From the NCBI GenBank assembly GCA_025529335.1, contig JAMYHX010000041.1:89474-153473 (forward strand): a DNA stretch of 64,000 nt. Reading direction: 5' to 3'. The position numbers and the translations under genes are program-made. The stretch's first letter is position 1. Each line of letters opens with the position of its first letter. The notes under the pieces were generated by a model. It had not been told where the DNA came from, did not search any database, and saw nothing but the letters and a program-made list of their open reading frames with translations. Shown in pieces: positions 22,211-33,182 of the stretch. The DNA is from Rhizopus sp. PT2906. Taxonomy: Eukaryota > Mucoromycota > Mucoromycetes > Mucorales > Rhizopodaceae.

Positions 22211-25200
22211 ATGACTGGACATGGACGTACATCTTCAGTCGAAATTGAAGAAGAATTAGCACAAATTAGACGTTATGAAGATTTTACTACAACTGGTAAT
22301 CAAGTTGAGATCTACTCCTTGACACGATCACTCATCGTAATATAGATTGGGTAAAGGATGCCATCATTGAACGATATAGACAAGCAGCAGTGAAAAGCTC
22401 TATATCGAGTGATACAACTTGGCGTGCCTGGTGGCATCAAACCTTTGAAACTGCAGAGTCTTGGGTGGTCATATTCTTAGTTGGTAATATATACTCTCCC
22501 CCTTTCTTTATAAAATGTCTTATCTCTTCTTATGTCAGGCGCGGCAATAGGATTGATGTCAGCCTTGATCACTATTGTTACCGATTGGTTGTCAGATATA
22601 AAAATTGGTTACTGTTCAACTGCTTGGTGGCTCAATCAAAAGTTTTGTTGTTGGCAAATGGAAGAATCAGGTTTGAAAAAGGAAGGAAGGAGTATTTAAT
22701 AGCATGTTGCTCAAAAAGAAACTTAGACGGAGGTTGTGCTGACTGGACAGATTGGAGTGAATTTGTGAACTTGGGACCAGATGTATATATTGTAAAGTGG
22801 TTATTTTATATTCTGTGGGCGGTAAGTGTGAACTTGGAGCGCAATAATGAAGAGCTGACATATATTCTGAACAAAGACAACCTTTGCCACGCTATGCGCT
22901 TATCTTGTCAAAACTTTGGCCCCTTATGCTGCAGGTTCGGGCATATCGGAAATCAAATGTATTATAGGTATTTAAAAAAAGAAAAGAGCATAAGATGGAC
23001 GTATAAACCTTTCCTTGAAACAATAGCTGGATTTGTGATGAAAGGATTCCTTGGTGGATGGACCCTTGTGATGAAAAGCATTGGTTTGGTAACAAAATAC
23101 TACAGCATATATTAGATATATGTGTGTTTAGTAAATTTATTCCTTTTTTTCTTTTAAAGACAATGTCTGTCGCGTCAAACTTGTCGATCGGAAAAGAGGG
23201 CCCATCTGTGCATATGGCCTGTTGTGTGGGAAATGTGATATCCAGGTGCTTTAAGAAATTCAGGACTAGCAAAGGTAACACTGTACATCATACTTTATCT
23301 TGTATTCTCACTTGTAATAGCTGAAATGAGAGAAATACTTACTGCTTCAAGTGCTGCTGGTGTAGCAGTTGCCTTTGGTTCACCTATCGGCGGTGTTCTA
23401 TTTGCATTAGAAGAGATGAGTAACGCATTTCCAAACAGGACAATGTGGAAGAGCTTCTTTTGTGCAATGATTGCTACCATCATCTTGCAGGTAAACCATA
23501 ACAGAACCATTTCTCATGTCCCTCTAACAAGATACTAGGCTATGAATCCTTTCAGAACAGGCAAGTTAGTCATGTTCCAAGTGAGCTATGACAGAGATTG
23601 GCACTTTTTTGAATATATTTTTGTTGTTATCATTGGATTATTTGGCGCAAGTATTTTTATTATATACATCATACATTATCCTTAAACAGTTTATCACCTA
23701 GGGTCTTTACGGTGCAGTTGTCATCAAATACAATCTACTTGTTGCACAATTTAGAAAAACGACATTGAAGGATTTCCCTATAGTAGAAGCTGCCGTTCTT
23801 GCTTCTGTCACTGCCTTCATCGCCTATCCAAACATTTTTTTACGCATTGATATGACTGAAATCATGGGAATCTTGTTTAGAGAATGCGAAGGTCCTGGAA
23901 CAGAGAGTTACTATGGACTATGTGAGAGCCAAGAAGCATGGAAAATGGTCATACTCTTGTTCATTGCCACTGTTCTTCGCAGTATAGGTACCATTATCAC
24001 TTATGGAGCAAGGGTTCCATGCGGTATTTTTGTGCCCTCCATGGCCATTGGTGCTATGTTTGGAAGAATGATTGGGTTACTTGTCAAACTATGGCACGAG
24101 TAAGAAGCATTATCTTTCAGACTGTCGTACCGTTTAACCATCTTTTCTATAGAAACAGACCTGATTTCTTTTTATTTGCTTCTTGTCGACCTGATATGCC
24201 TGTAAGAAGTAGAAAAGAGTGTGTATAAACGAGACAGTAAGGGGGACTAATTATATTTGACAGTGTATCACACCTGGAACCTATGCTTTTCTTGGAGCTG
24301 CTGCAGCTTTAGGGTAAGTGATAAAATTTATTCCCTGATAACAATAGAATAAAAAAGTCTCTTTTTTTTTCTTTATCAAAAGAGGTGTTATGCGGATTAC
24401 AGGTAAACTTTTTGTTGATTTACATCTTTCAATAATTGATTCTTGTTTAAAGTGTCAGTTGTGGTTATCATGTTTGAGTTGACAGGTCAAATCACTTACA
24501 TTCTACCTACTATGGTAAGTGGGCTTATATGTTGTTAGCTTCCCTTACTTAATATCAATAGATTGCCCTTATGATAACCCGTGCTGTAAACGATTGGTTT
24601 CAGTCTGGTGGGATTGCTGATCGTTATATTCGATTGAATGGATACCCAATTTTAGATAGCGATGACCAAGTATTTGGAGTGCCAGGTACACATTGGACTG
24701 ATGATTATTTATAAAAGACTGATCATATCTAGTTTCACATGTTATGCAAACAAACTTAACTGTCATGACGGCTTCCAGCATGACATTTATGGAAATTGGT
24801 GTGTAAAGTGTATGAATACTCTAAAGTATACTTATACTTTCTTTTATAGAAAGAATATTAGAGACAACAAATTATCAAGGATTCCCGGTTGTAGAAGATT
24901 TGAAGTCAATGGCACTCATTGGATACATCGGTCGATCCGAGCTTCAATATCTAATCGGTAAAATATAATCAAAACTGACTATTTATATTAACATGAAGAG
25001 ATTAGAAAAATCTAAGGTGAACAAGAAAGCTCATGATGAAACCCTGTGTCGGTTTACGCCTGATGCAAGTGATGAACCAGAAATATTGACAAATATTGGT
25101 CTGAGTGACGAAGGACAACATGATTTAAGAGGGTCTTCTGATGCACTGGACTTTGGTCCATACATGGATCAAACACCGATCACTGTTCATCCAAGACTTT

Positions 25201-25561
25201 ACTTGGAAACAGTGATGGATATGTTCAAGCAGCTAGGGTATAATCAGACCTTTTCTCATATCTTTACTTTTTGCACTCAACTTTGTTTTATTTTAGGCCT
25301 AGAGTTGTTCTCTTGGAGGAAAGAGGGAAACTGAAAGGACTAGTGACAGTGAAGGATGTGCTAAAGTATATAGCGCACACTGAAAATGTAAGAACCTCAT
25401 CAAACAGACCATCTAATAGAGAATGTGGAGGTCTCTTTGAAATCATGACTTCATGGATCACCGATAGACCAAACCGTCGTCGTCAACAATCCTATACACG
25501 ATTGCAAAATAGAAGCTCAGTAGATATTGAAGAATCTCATGAGCTCGATAGACAGGCGTAG
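22211..25561 (+). CDS. CLC voltage-gated chloride channel/transporter (Gef1-like), many exons
   Basis: A CLC-family anion channel or Cl-/H+ exchanger, probably of Golgi, endosome or vacuole as for yeast Gef1. The start at 22211 gives MTGHGRTSSVEIEEELAQIR, then YEDFTT and WVKDAIIERYRQ. The selectivity-filter motifs appear in order in successive exons: GSGISEIKC, NLSIGKEGPSVHMACC with the gating Glu, and AFGSPIGGVLFALEEMSNAF. Later membrane helices include YGARVPCGIFVPSMAIGAMFGRM and TPGTYAFLGAAAALG. The cytosolic C-terminus has two CBS domains (about 24595-25380), with ETTNYQGFPVVEDLKSMALIG and RVVLLEERGKLKGLVTVKD. I count more than ten short introns; exact edges in the 22650-22760 and 22820-23280 stretches are uncertain. 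GISE rather than GIPE at the second motif is usual for Gef1-type proteins. Confidence 0.9.
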
Positions 25562-26741
25562 TCATATTATATCATTCATTAAAATAAAACACAGTTCTAC
25601 ATGTATTCCTAGCAGGATTAACAGAAGCTGAAATTAAAGACAATGGCATCATAGAAAGCAGATCCTGTGCCGGTCTATTGCCTGAAGTTAAACAATTTTG
25701 TATACAAAGTAGTTCCAGGAACTTAAAGGATTGTTTTAATCAGGCTGACGGATGGTAAAACGCGCATTGGCCACACAAGATATCTATGGTTAGTCGTCCT
25801 TTCCTGACTCTCGTTTATCAGGAACAAGATATGCAAAAACCTGAAAAAAATGTTCAAGCAAGTTATTGCCAAGATGGAATTACCTTCCATGACTTTCATC
25901 AGAGAAGCTCAAGCTCTATAACAATGAGGCATTTGTATATAGTCTATCTAAGCTGTGTGACCATAGCTATGTTTTTGTCCAAGACTTCAAATTTTCTATT
26001 CTCGGCGAATCTTCGGCCCTAACACAATCAATGCCAACATTTTCAAGAACTTCTCTGTTATTAGCCACCTGGTCGAATCAGCACATGTTGTTCTTGTTTT
26101 TTACTGTTGATGAAACTCAAGACTTACTGGACGATTAACAAGAGCAAACCTAGTTGTGAACCCTGACAAGATAGTCTTTGATCAGTGAGGAAGACAGCAA
26201 AGGTTCAAGTCCGCATGCCTCGCCACGCAAAAAGCAAAGAAATACATCAAGTTTTTTTTAGAGCTTAATGTTATAATAAGCTTTTCCCCCAAGTTTTCGC
26301 TGCAGTTAACTTGTAAAAATATATATCCATTAAATATGAACCTCTAAGTGTATGTCAAGTTAGGCTGAGTTGGCCGTTGGTAACACATCTTCAAAGGGGT
26401 GAAATAAATTGATATAAAAAGTATGGTTTCTTTGGCTTAACAAACACTTTATTTAAAAAGGTGATTGATATACAATGGTTTCGGTAGTAAAATAAGCCTT
26501 GAGTGTTCTCTGTGATAGCAATAATAATAAAAGAACCAAGGATAATGGAGTATTACGGCCATCTCGTGTAATTTGCAAAAATATAGGAATTAATTGAGTG
26601 GCCATTTTGTGTCACTTACTTCGAGGGTAAACGTTGCTACCATAAATTCAATCCCCGTTCCATTTTACTTTTTTAAACTCTATTCGTCAGATGTGTTCTT
26701 TCTTTCTGTTTTTTATGCTTGCTTGAACGTCAAAAAAGGAT
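25562..26741. other. Intergenic region with retroelement debris
   Basis: About 1.2 kb between the CLC and NIPA genes, which share orientation. Apart from the RT-like scrap listed separately, I see only broken frames. Confidence 0.4.
26029..26187 (+). mobile_element. Fragment resembling Ty3/gypsy reverse transcriptase
   Basis: Two short frames read NANIFKNFSVISHLVESAHV and TRANLVVNPDKIVFDQ. They are separated by a stop and a shift. Their order and spacing resemble the Ty3/gypsy RT stretch after the YxDD box (IFSKxxxxHxxHxxxVF...ANLxLNPDKCxF). The YxDD box itself is not visible, so this is a tentative call for a very short fragment. Confidence 0.35.
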
Positions 26742-28733
26742 GGACACTAAAGAGCAAGAAGACATAGATAATGTCGCATTTAATACATTTATTGGTGTAT
26801 TAGTATCCATTTGTGGCAATGTAAATATCTGATAATGTCCGGTTTAAAACGATTAGTCACTTAGATTATCTCTTCTTTTTAGGCATTGATATCCGTTGCC
26901 CTTAACTTACAAAAAAGAGCGGTAAAAATAGAAAAGAAAGCTAAAAACATATGATATTCATTCTCCCTTTCTTCATAATAGCATAATAAAATACAAGAAA
27001 AACAAATGGCAAATTACTTTTCAAATATGGATGAATCTCCACAGTGGATACCATCTAGCGGATTTTTCCCAGATGATGGATACTCTTCACCGAGGTCGTC
27101 GATTGAATCTTCAGTAACTGTGCCCAATAATCATAACAATAATTCACAGTCTGAAGAAGAGTTGATTGAACGACAGAAATTTATTATGACTCAGGAGTAC
27201 GACAAAGGAGATAATACAGACTATTTAAAATCAAAACTATGGTGGTTGGGAATAACCTTGATGATTTTAGGTGAAGTTGGCAATTTTGTTGGTAAGAGTA
27301 TAGAAAATATCAGTCAAACACAGGCAAATTAAATAGGCTGTTTAGCATACGGATTTGCCCCTGCATCAACAATAGCACCGTTAGGAACAACAACATTAGT
27401 ATCAAACGCTATATTAGCACCGGTCATGTTGAAAGAAGTATTTAGAAAAAGGGACCTCATTGGTGTCACTTTGGCAGTAACAGGCGCAGCTATTGTCGTC
27501 CTTAGCTCGAATTCTGAAGAAGTCGCAGTAAGAAGAGATACGAAAAGACTATTTTGATTACTAAATAGACGCATTTGTAGCTGTCACCTGAGCTCATCAT
27601 GGATGCAATCACGCAAACACAGTCGATTATTTATTTTATCCTTACAGGCATCATGGTTACTATCTTAACCATACTGTCTCCTATCCATGGCTCTTCAAGC
27701 ATCATGGTTGATTTGGGACTAGTAGCAATTTATGGTAATACAGATTCTTTTGTACTTTTTTCTTTTTCTTATTCTATTCATTAGGTGGATACACTGTCCT
27801 TTCTACTAAAAGCGTCGCATCTTTACTCAGCCTGACATTGTTCAAGATGTTTACGTAAGCTAACACTTGATCCTAAGAATTATCTCACTCATTTTGTTTT
27901 GGTCTCTTAGGTACCCTGTTTCTTACTTACTCATACTCGTCCTGGTTGTCACAGCCATCTTGCAGATCAAGTATTTAAATAAGGCACTTCAAAGATTCGA
28001 TTCAACAGAAGTAATCCCTACCCAATTCGTCCTGTTTACGATTTCAGCTATTATCGGAAGTGCTGTACTCTACCATGACTTTGATGGTATGAGTCTTGAA
28101 CAGTTATCAAGGTTCATGGCTGGATGCGCCATTGAATTTCTCGGAGTATATCTCATTACTTCCAAACGACCCAAACGTATGCACCCTGCATTATCCATTA
28201 GCGCAGATAGTAGTCATACAGCCATTATGCTACCCGAGCATGAGTTACCATCCGAACAACAGCAACAACAACATCCCTTACGCGCTTCGAAACGTGTTTC
28301 TTTAATCTTGCCAACTGTTAATCCATCTTCTGCTCGTGAGGATGCTGTCTATACCCATCCAAGTACACACAGTGGTCATTCAAACCAGAGCACGGTTACG
28401 AACAATAGCAACAACAATGCCAGCAAACGCCGTAGCTCAGTGTTTCGAGGCATTTCTATGGCTTCACAACTGCTGGATAGAGATGATGAGCCATGTCAAT
28501 TACCTTCATCACAAAGAGACTCGGGACTATTTTTGAATACAACAGGAAATATATTAGCGGGACTTAGTTCTCTGATTGCAGAACACCAGCAGCAAGATTT
28601 GCACGATAATGATGCGGTCGAAATAGATATACCAACTTCATTCTCACTTATAGATCGTGAATTAATGCCTATGACAAGGGGAGCAGAGAATGGCGATAAG
28701 AAAACATCCAAGCTAGTAGACATTGACGAATAG
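26742..28733 (+). CDS. NIPA-type magnesium transporter (DUF803 family)
   Basis: A multi-pass membrane protein of the drug/metabolite transporter superfamily; NIPA relatives are linked to Mg2+ transport. The first exon (26742) encodes MDTKEQEDIDNVAFNTFIGV. The second begins ALISVALNLQKRA, the NIPA first helix. The ordered core is KLWWLGITLMILGEVGNFV, then GCLAYGFAPASTIAPLGTTT, the family signature, then LAPVMLKEVFRKRDLIGVTL and VTGAAIVVLSSNSEE. Later helices include STKSVASLLSLTLF, YLNKALQRFDSTEVIPTQF and GSAVLYHDFDGM. A loop rich in Ser and Asn between helices 1 and 2 and a long hydrophilic tail (about 200 residues, with SKRRSSVFRG) are extra to the core. The splice at about 27291 to 27335 joins NFVG to CLAYG. 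Confidence 0.9.
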
Positions 28734-29169
28734 TTGCATTTATTTTTTCTGTCTTCAATACCAGTTGTATCATTTTATATACCTCAAATGCCATGTTTAA
28801 TCTACAGTGAACTAAAGACAACATTTTTATTGTACATTTTATTTCCTGATTGGGTGCTATAAAAATTAAACTTCTTTTGGTTAGGTTACGGTTACGGTTT
28901 CTTTTTTCCTTCGTTACTGGTTACTATTAAATATGCCTCTACAACAAATTTAACGCCTGGAAAAGACCAGATGTCAAAACGAATTGTCCAAGATGCAAAA
29001 GTATTAAGTTATATTACTGAGACATTGACGTGTTTGATGAGATAATCATTATCTTACAGTAGAGCATACATTCTACTTTATATTCCTCTATCGCATTTGA
29101 AAAGAATAGCAATAAGCATACTGACAACAATATTCTCATTGACGACATTAATATAAATAGCAGTCATAG

Positions 29170-29171
<2 letters not shown>

Positions 29172-29210
<39 letters not shown>
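29172..29210. repeat. (TC)n microsatellite
   Basis: About 19 uninterrupted TC units, visible directly. Confidence 0.95.
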
Positions 29211-29213
<3 letters not shown>

Positions 29214-29326
29214 AAACGCACATGCGTCTTATTTTAATAATATTCGGTTCTTTTTATAAAGAATCTAACTCGCAAGTCATCGACTTAACTGCCCTTTTAC
29301 AATAACAAAGGTGAATACAACACTAC

Positions 29327-29830
29327 TTGTTGTATGTTGGAATACCTATAAAATTAATTGACAGTCAGATCACGGAGTATGATCGACTATTCATGCTGGC
29401 AAACTCACTTAATCAACCGCAACTGGTAGAAGCTATAGATGTGTATGCTGAAGATTCATCTGATAAAGCTGTTACTGATAATGATGAGAATGATAATTTG
29501 CTTGATGCTGAAACATCTGAAGTCGCTCAAGATTTTGGTAGTAGGAAAAAGTATGAAGCAGCAATGAATTTCGTTGCCAAATTCAAAGAAAAAAAAAGCA
29601 AAAGAATGGATTGGACTGCCTGTGTTGAAGAAGAGAATTACAAAAATACCAATTTCCTTCTAATTCAGTTCACCAAAAGAATAAGGAATACTTTTTATTC
29701 CAGTATTATTTTTTATTCACATAAAAATCACACAGTTGCCATAGTGGAAGGTGAAGATGAGGTGGCTACTCGCCCTGGAAAATTTGAATGGCAAAGATCA
29801 TTGGCTTTTCCCACCCAAAAAGAAGCATAA
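29327..29830 (+). CDS. Unrecognised ORF overlapping an inverted repeat
   Basis: A 167-codon open frame without known motif. The middle is acidic (DNDENDNLLDAETSE) and is followed by a Lys-rich segment (KFKEKKSKRMDW). The 3' part overlaps the left arm of an inverted repeat whose other arm lies just beyond the stop. I doubt that it is an ordinary gene; a remnant or product of a transposable element is as likely. Confidence 0.3.
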   Translation: MLYVGIPIKLIDSQITEYDRLFMLANSLNQPQLVEAIDVYAEDSSDKAVTDNDENDNLLDAETSEVAQDFGSRKKYEAAMNFVAKFKEKKSKRMDWTACVEEENYKNTNFLLIQFTKRIRNTFYSSIIFYSHKNHTVAIVEGEDEVATRPGKFEWQRSLAFPTQKEA

Positions 29831-29979
29831 AAAGTGATTTGAGCGCGTACAAAAGATCTAAACAAATAGACTAGAAAAAAAAAGTTTTTTTTATATATAT
29901 TGTCATCTGAAAATAAAGCGTGGCGTAAAAGAGCCTATCACCACCTCATCTTCACCCTTCCACTACGGCAACTGTGTGA
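29728..29979. repeat. Inverted repeat, 38-39 bp arms, 175-bp spacer
   Basis: The left arm 29728-29765 and the right arm 29941-29979 are reverse complements apart from one mismatch and one single-base indel. Arms start TCACACAGTTGCC in the outward-in reading. A transcript across the region could fold into a long hairpin. No TA or other flanking duplication is obvious. Confidence 0.8.
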
Positions 29980-30428
29980 ATGGTAACAGGAGGTTTTGAT
30001 TGGCAGACAAAAAATTTGAATGCACTATGAAAATTGGAAGGCATACTGCACTTCTACGATACCAATTCAAGAATAGGTCCATGCACGGCATTTAATTAGT
30101 ATGAAAATATTAAAAAAAAATAGTCATTTCGATACACTCTTTTTATGGAATAATCAATGATAAAAGGTATCAGGAATGAATCGGATCGACGCCTAAAATT
30201 ATTTAAGGAGAAAGAAAAAGGGGGAAACCACACATTTATGTGTATACACATAAAAAATTACTACTGCAAGAGGAACTGTATCCTTTTGTAGACAAGATGA
30301 GCACACTTTTCATTTCCTTCTTTAGTAAGATTTCTCGGATCATGTCACACGAGCCTAGAAGGGCTTATTTTTGTTTGTCAGTGGTATTTTCTTGTCTTTC
30401 TTTTTTTTTTTCATTATTATTTTTAAAC

Positions 30429-31499
30429 ATGGGCATCCAAGACGTTGTTGCGCGTCTAAACAAATCAGCTGGTTTTGAGGATACGACAATAACCAAACCA
30501 AAATACAACACGAATAAGACAGTCATGATCAATAAAACATTTCCACCTTCACCAGCAACGTCACCCACAAGTAGTACTCAATCTGAACAAAAGGAATTAA
30601 TTAAACCCAAAGAGATCAAGGTTGAAAGGAAGAAATCGATCCAAAAGGAAATTAGACTGACTAAGCCTGAAAAAAAAGAATTGACTATACCGACTGTAGA
30701 TATGGACAAGGTTGATTCAATATCAGCAGAGATCATTGAATTATATCAGCAATTACTAGATCAATATAATGCATCACAAGAATACATAACCACATTAGAG
30801 AAGGAAGCGACCAAAGTACGTGATTATGAGATCAGAGTGGAATATTTGGCCAACAAGCTTGAACAAGTATCAGAAGAAAGAGATTACTTTGAACAACAAT
30901 TAAAGCAGCATATGCCACCTTCCCCAGCTATTAGTCAAAAGGAAGTTGTGCAAGACCAACAAAAGAATGATGCATTCATGGCAGACTTAATACATGTTTA
31001 TGAGGATATTATTGACGAAGAAGATAACGAAGAAGAAGGAGATGAATTGATTATATTTGATGACAATAACAACAGCAATGATCACATCATGAATCTTGAA
31101 AATGAAATACAAAAGGGCATTCAATTGACCATTGCAAAATACGTCAATGACTTGGAACAACAAAGACAAGAAACCAAACAACTGAAGCAAGTGATTCAAA
31201 AGCAGGATGAATTAATAACGACATTAGAAAATAAGTTACAGAATCAGTCATTACTAAAAGAACAAGTTGAACTACAGACAATTGAACTAGAAAATAAAAG
31301 GGAATTACTATCTCAACTGCTGAATGGAAGAGACGATCTTTTCAAAAAGAAGAGATCGTCCTCTACATTATCAACTAGTAGTAGTAGTAGTAGTCAAGGT
31401 CATTCTAATAGACACAGCTCTTTATCATCTGGTAACCGCACTCCTACCCCCTTGACTGCCCCTCCCAAACAACCATTACCTCCTTTACCTTCATGCTAA
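30429..31499 (+). CDS. Coiled-coil protein of unknown function
   Basis: An intronless frame of 356 codons from the ATG at 30429 (MGIQDVVARLNKSAGFED). Residues about 95-160 (IIELYQQLLDQYNASQEYIT, LANKLEQVSEERDYFEQQL) and about 225-295 (KYVNDLEQQRQETKQLKQVI) have heptad character typical of coiled coils. An acidic insert (EEDNEEEGDEL) lies between them. The C-terminus is Ser-rich and then Pro-rich (PPKQPLPPLPSC). The frame extends upstream to 30240, which would add a hydrophobic segment (FCLSVVFSCLSFFFSLLFL). That stretch is encoded by a T-rich tract like the leaders of other genes here, so I prefer the downstream ATG, but a membrane anchor cannot be excluded. I do not recognise the family. Confidence 0.65.
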   Translation: MGIQDVVARLNKSAGFEDTTITKPKYNTNKTVMINKTFPPSPATSPTSSTQSEQKELIKPKEIKVERKKSIQKEIRLTKPEKKELTIPTVDMDKVDSISAEIIELYQQLLDQYNASQEYITTLEKEATKVRDYEIRVEYLANKLEQVSEERDYFEQQLKQHMPPSPAISQKEVVQDQQKNDAFMADLIHVYEDIIDEEDNEEEGDELIIFDDNNNSNDHIMNLENEIQKGIQLTIAKYVNDLEQQRQETKQLKQVIQKQDELITTLENKLQNQSLLKEQVELQTIELENKRELLSQLLNGRDDLFKKKRSSSTLSTSSSSSSQGHSNRHSSLSSGNRTPTPLTAPPKQPLPPLPSC

Positions 31500-32164
31500 T
31501 TTTGTGTATATAATTTATTACCCCTTCCTTCTTTTTTACATTATGACTCTATTATATGTGTCATCACTTGTTGTGTATATTAAACTATCTTTAGCTTCAT
31601 CCCCAAGCTGCTGTTGTACAGTAATTGACGATTAAATGTCCATCGGTATTAAAGCACTAAATAAAGCATTATTTATCTTCTTTTCCTTTATGTTTATGTT
31701 TTTACTTTATGAAGATTAGATATTGTTTCATCAGGTGAGGGCGAAAAGGAACTGTTGATGTATAGAAACTAGACGGATGTTTTTATAAGCATATATACAA
31801 GTCTTTATCATTTTTTTTTTATTACCAATGGATCTGAACCCTTATATTTAAGTTCTTTTCTTAGGAATTGTATAACTGTTTGAAATTTGTTGGAAGCTGT
31901 TAATTTAAATACTTTTTGCTTTAAAATGGGTGCATTTCCAATAGCTTGAAATATGACAATGACTGTAGTAATGTTAATAAATAAACAAAACTATTTATAA
32001 TAATAACCTTTTGAGGTATCCTTTTCTTTATATTTGTCAACAATGTCTTTTATTTCATCTTTCATATTGTTTAATTACAAAGAGAGAAAGAAAGGGAAAG
32101 AAAAAAAAAAAGAAACAGCTACACTGGCACAAATGATATTCGTGTGTGTGTGTGTGTGTGTGTG
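31500..32164. other. Convergent intergenic region with (TG)n tract
   Basis: About 660 bp between the 3' ends of the coiled-coil and Sec9 genes. It has A/T runs and a (TG)n microsatellite at about 32142-32164 that abuts the stop codon of the Sec9 gene. No gene seen. Confidence 0.5.
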
Positions 32165-33182
32165 TTACCTTGTTCTATTTAACTTGTCGGTTGTCTTGAT
32201 CAAGTTTCTGCTTAATGGATCCACCTTATCAATCGTTCTTCCCAGTTGCTTATTCTGATCATCAAGTGTAGTATTCATTGTGATGGCCATATTCTTCAAT
32301 CCTGCAAGAGCGTCTCCCATTAAATCAAGATTCTGATCAATTTCATCTTCAATGGCATCATCTTCTGAGTCAGCTTCAAATTGATATCGTCGACGGTCTG
32401 CTTCACTACGTCCTCTACGACCTGCAGACCTAATATTCTTTTGGCCTTCATTCGCTCTATTCGTTTCTTCAATGCGCGCCTTGGTTTCATATTCAAATTG
32501 ACGGATCCTATCTCTTTCTTCCATGTGTTCTGCATGATCTTGTTGAAGTCTTTCCAACTCTTTTCTCTCTCTTTCCTTTCTTCTGAACGGATTAGACACA
32601 ACAGGTATAAAGATGGATCGATTTAATTGTCTCAGCTCTTCTGCTTGATTAGCTGCTCTGTCAGAGTAAGCTTTTGACATATCCAAATGTCTGTTGACAT
32701 TGGCAATTTGAGCTATAGAATTTTATGTCAATACTTGACCATGACTGTATCAACTTGAACTTACTCGACTGTTCTCCAAGCATGTTCATCGTATTGGCTG
32801 CAGTAGCTTCTGTCTCGTGAAGTCGTTGTAAAGCAGCACGAGTACTGGCCAAACTATCTTGTTTGACATTCTTTATTTTCTGCTTTAAACCAGCCACTTC
32901 AACTTCTTCATCTTGTTCTTCATCATAAAGTCGTTCTCGGTTATTTTGTCCCAATCTTGAAGATGAATAGGCATCTTGGTTATAATTGTTGTTTCGTGCT
33001 CCAGCAAATAACTCATCTCTGTTACTGTTTGTTCGACCATAGTCTGATGGTGGTGCAGAACTATAAGAGGGGGCGGCAGAAGGAGTAGAAGAGTAAGAGG
33101 GGGCAGGAGAAGAGGCTACAGAACTGGTGTCAAATGGGTTCGTTGACTCTTCCTTGGTTTTATCCTTCTTTTTCCAAAACAT
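32165..33182 (-). CDS. SEC9: SNAP-25/Sec9-type t-SNARE, 2 exons
   Basis: A plasma-membrane Q-SNARE that supplies the Qb and Qc helices for exocytic vesicle fusion with Sso and Snc partners. Exons are 33182-32765 and 32712-32165, together 321 aa. The N-terminus has an NPF motif and a Ser/Pro/Tyr-rich segment. The Qb SNARE motif is at about residues 90-155 (KQDSLASTRAALQRLHETEA) and the Qc motif at about residues 260-320 (DQNLDLMGDALAGLKNMAIT, LGRTIDKVDPLSRNL). The central zero-layer position of each helix carries Gln or a neighbour of it, as expected. The linker is very basic and acidic by turns (NPFRRKERERKELERL) and lacks the cysteines used for palmitoylation in animal SNAP-25, as in yeast Sec9. 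There is no transmembrane segment. Confidence 0.93.

Noticed and set aside
26195..26225. A tRNA-like B box (GGTTCAAGTCC) near 26203
   Set aside because: The flanking bases do not form a five-pair T stem, and no A box or acceptor stem is found upstream, so it is not a tRNA gene.
30240..30428. An N-terminal extension with a possible membrane helix for the coiled-coil protein
   Set aside because: The hydrophobic residues come from a T-rich tract typical of leaders in this genome, and the ATG at 30429 gives an ordinary soluble start. Kept as an alternative only.
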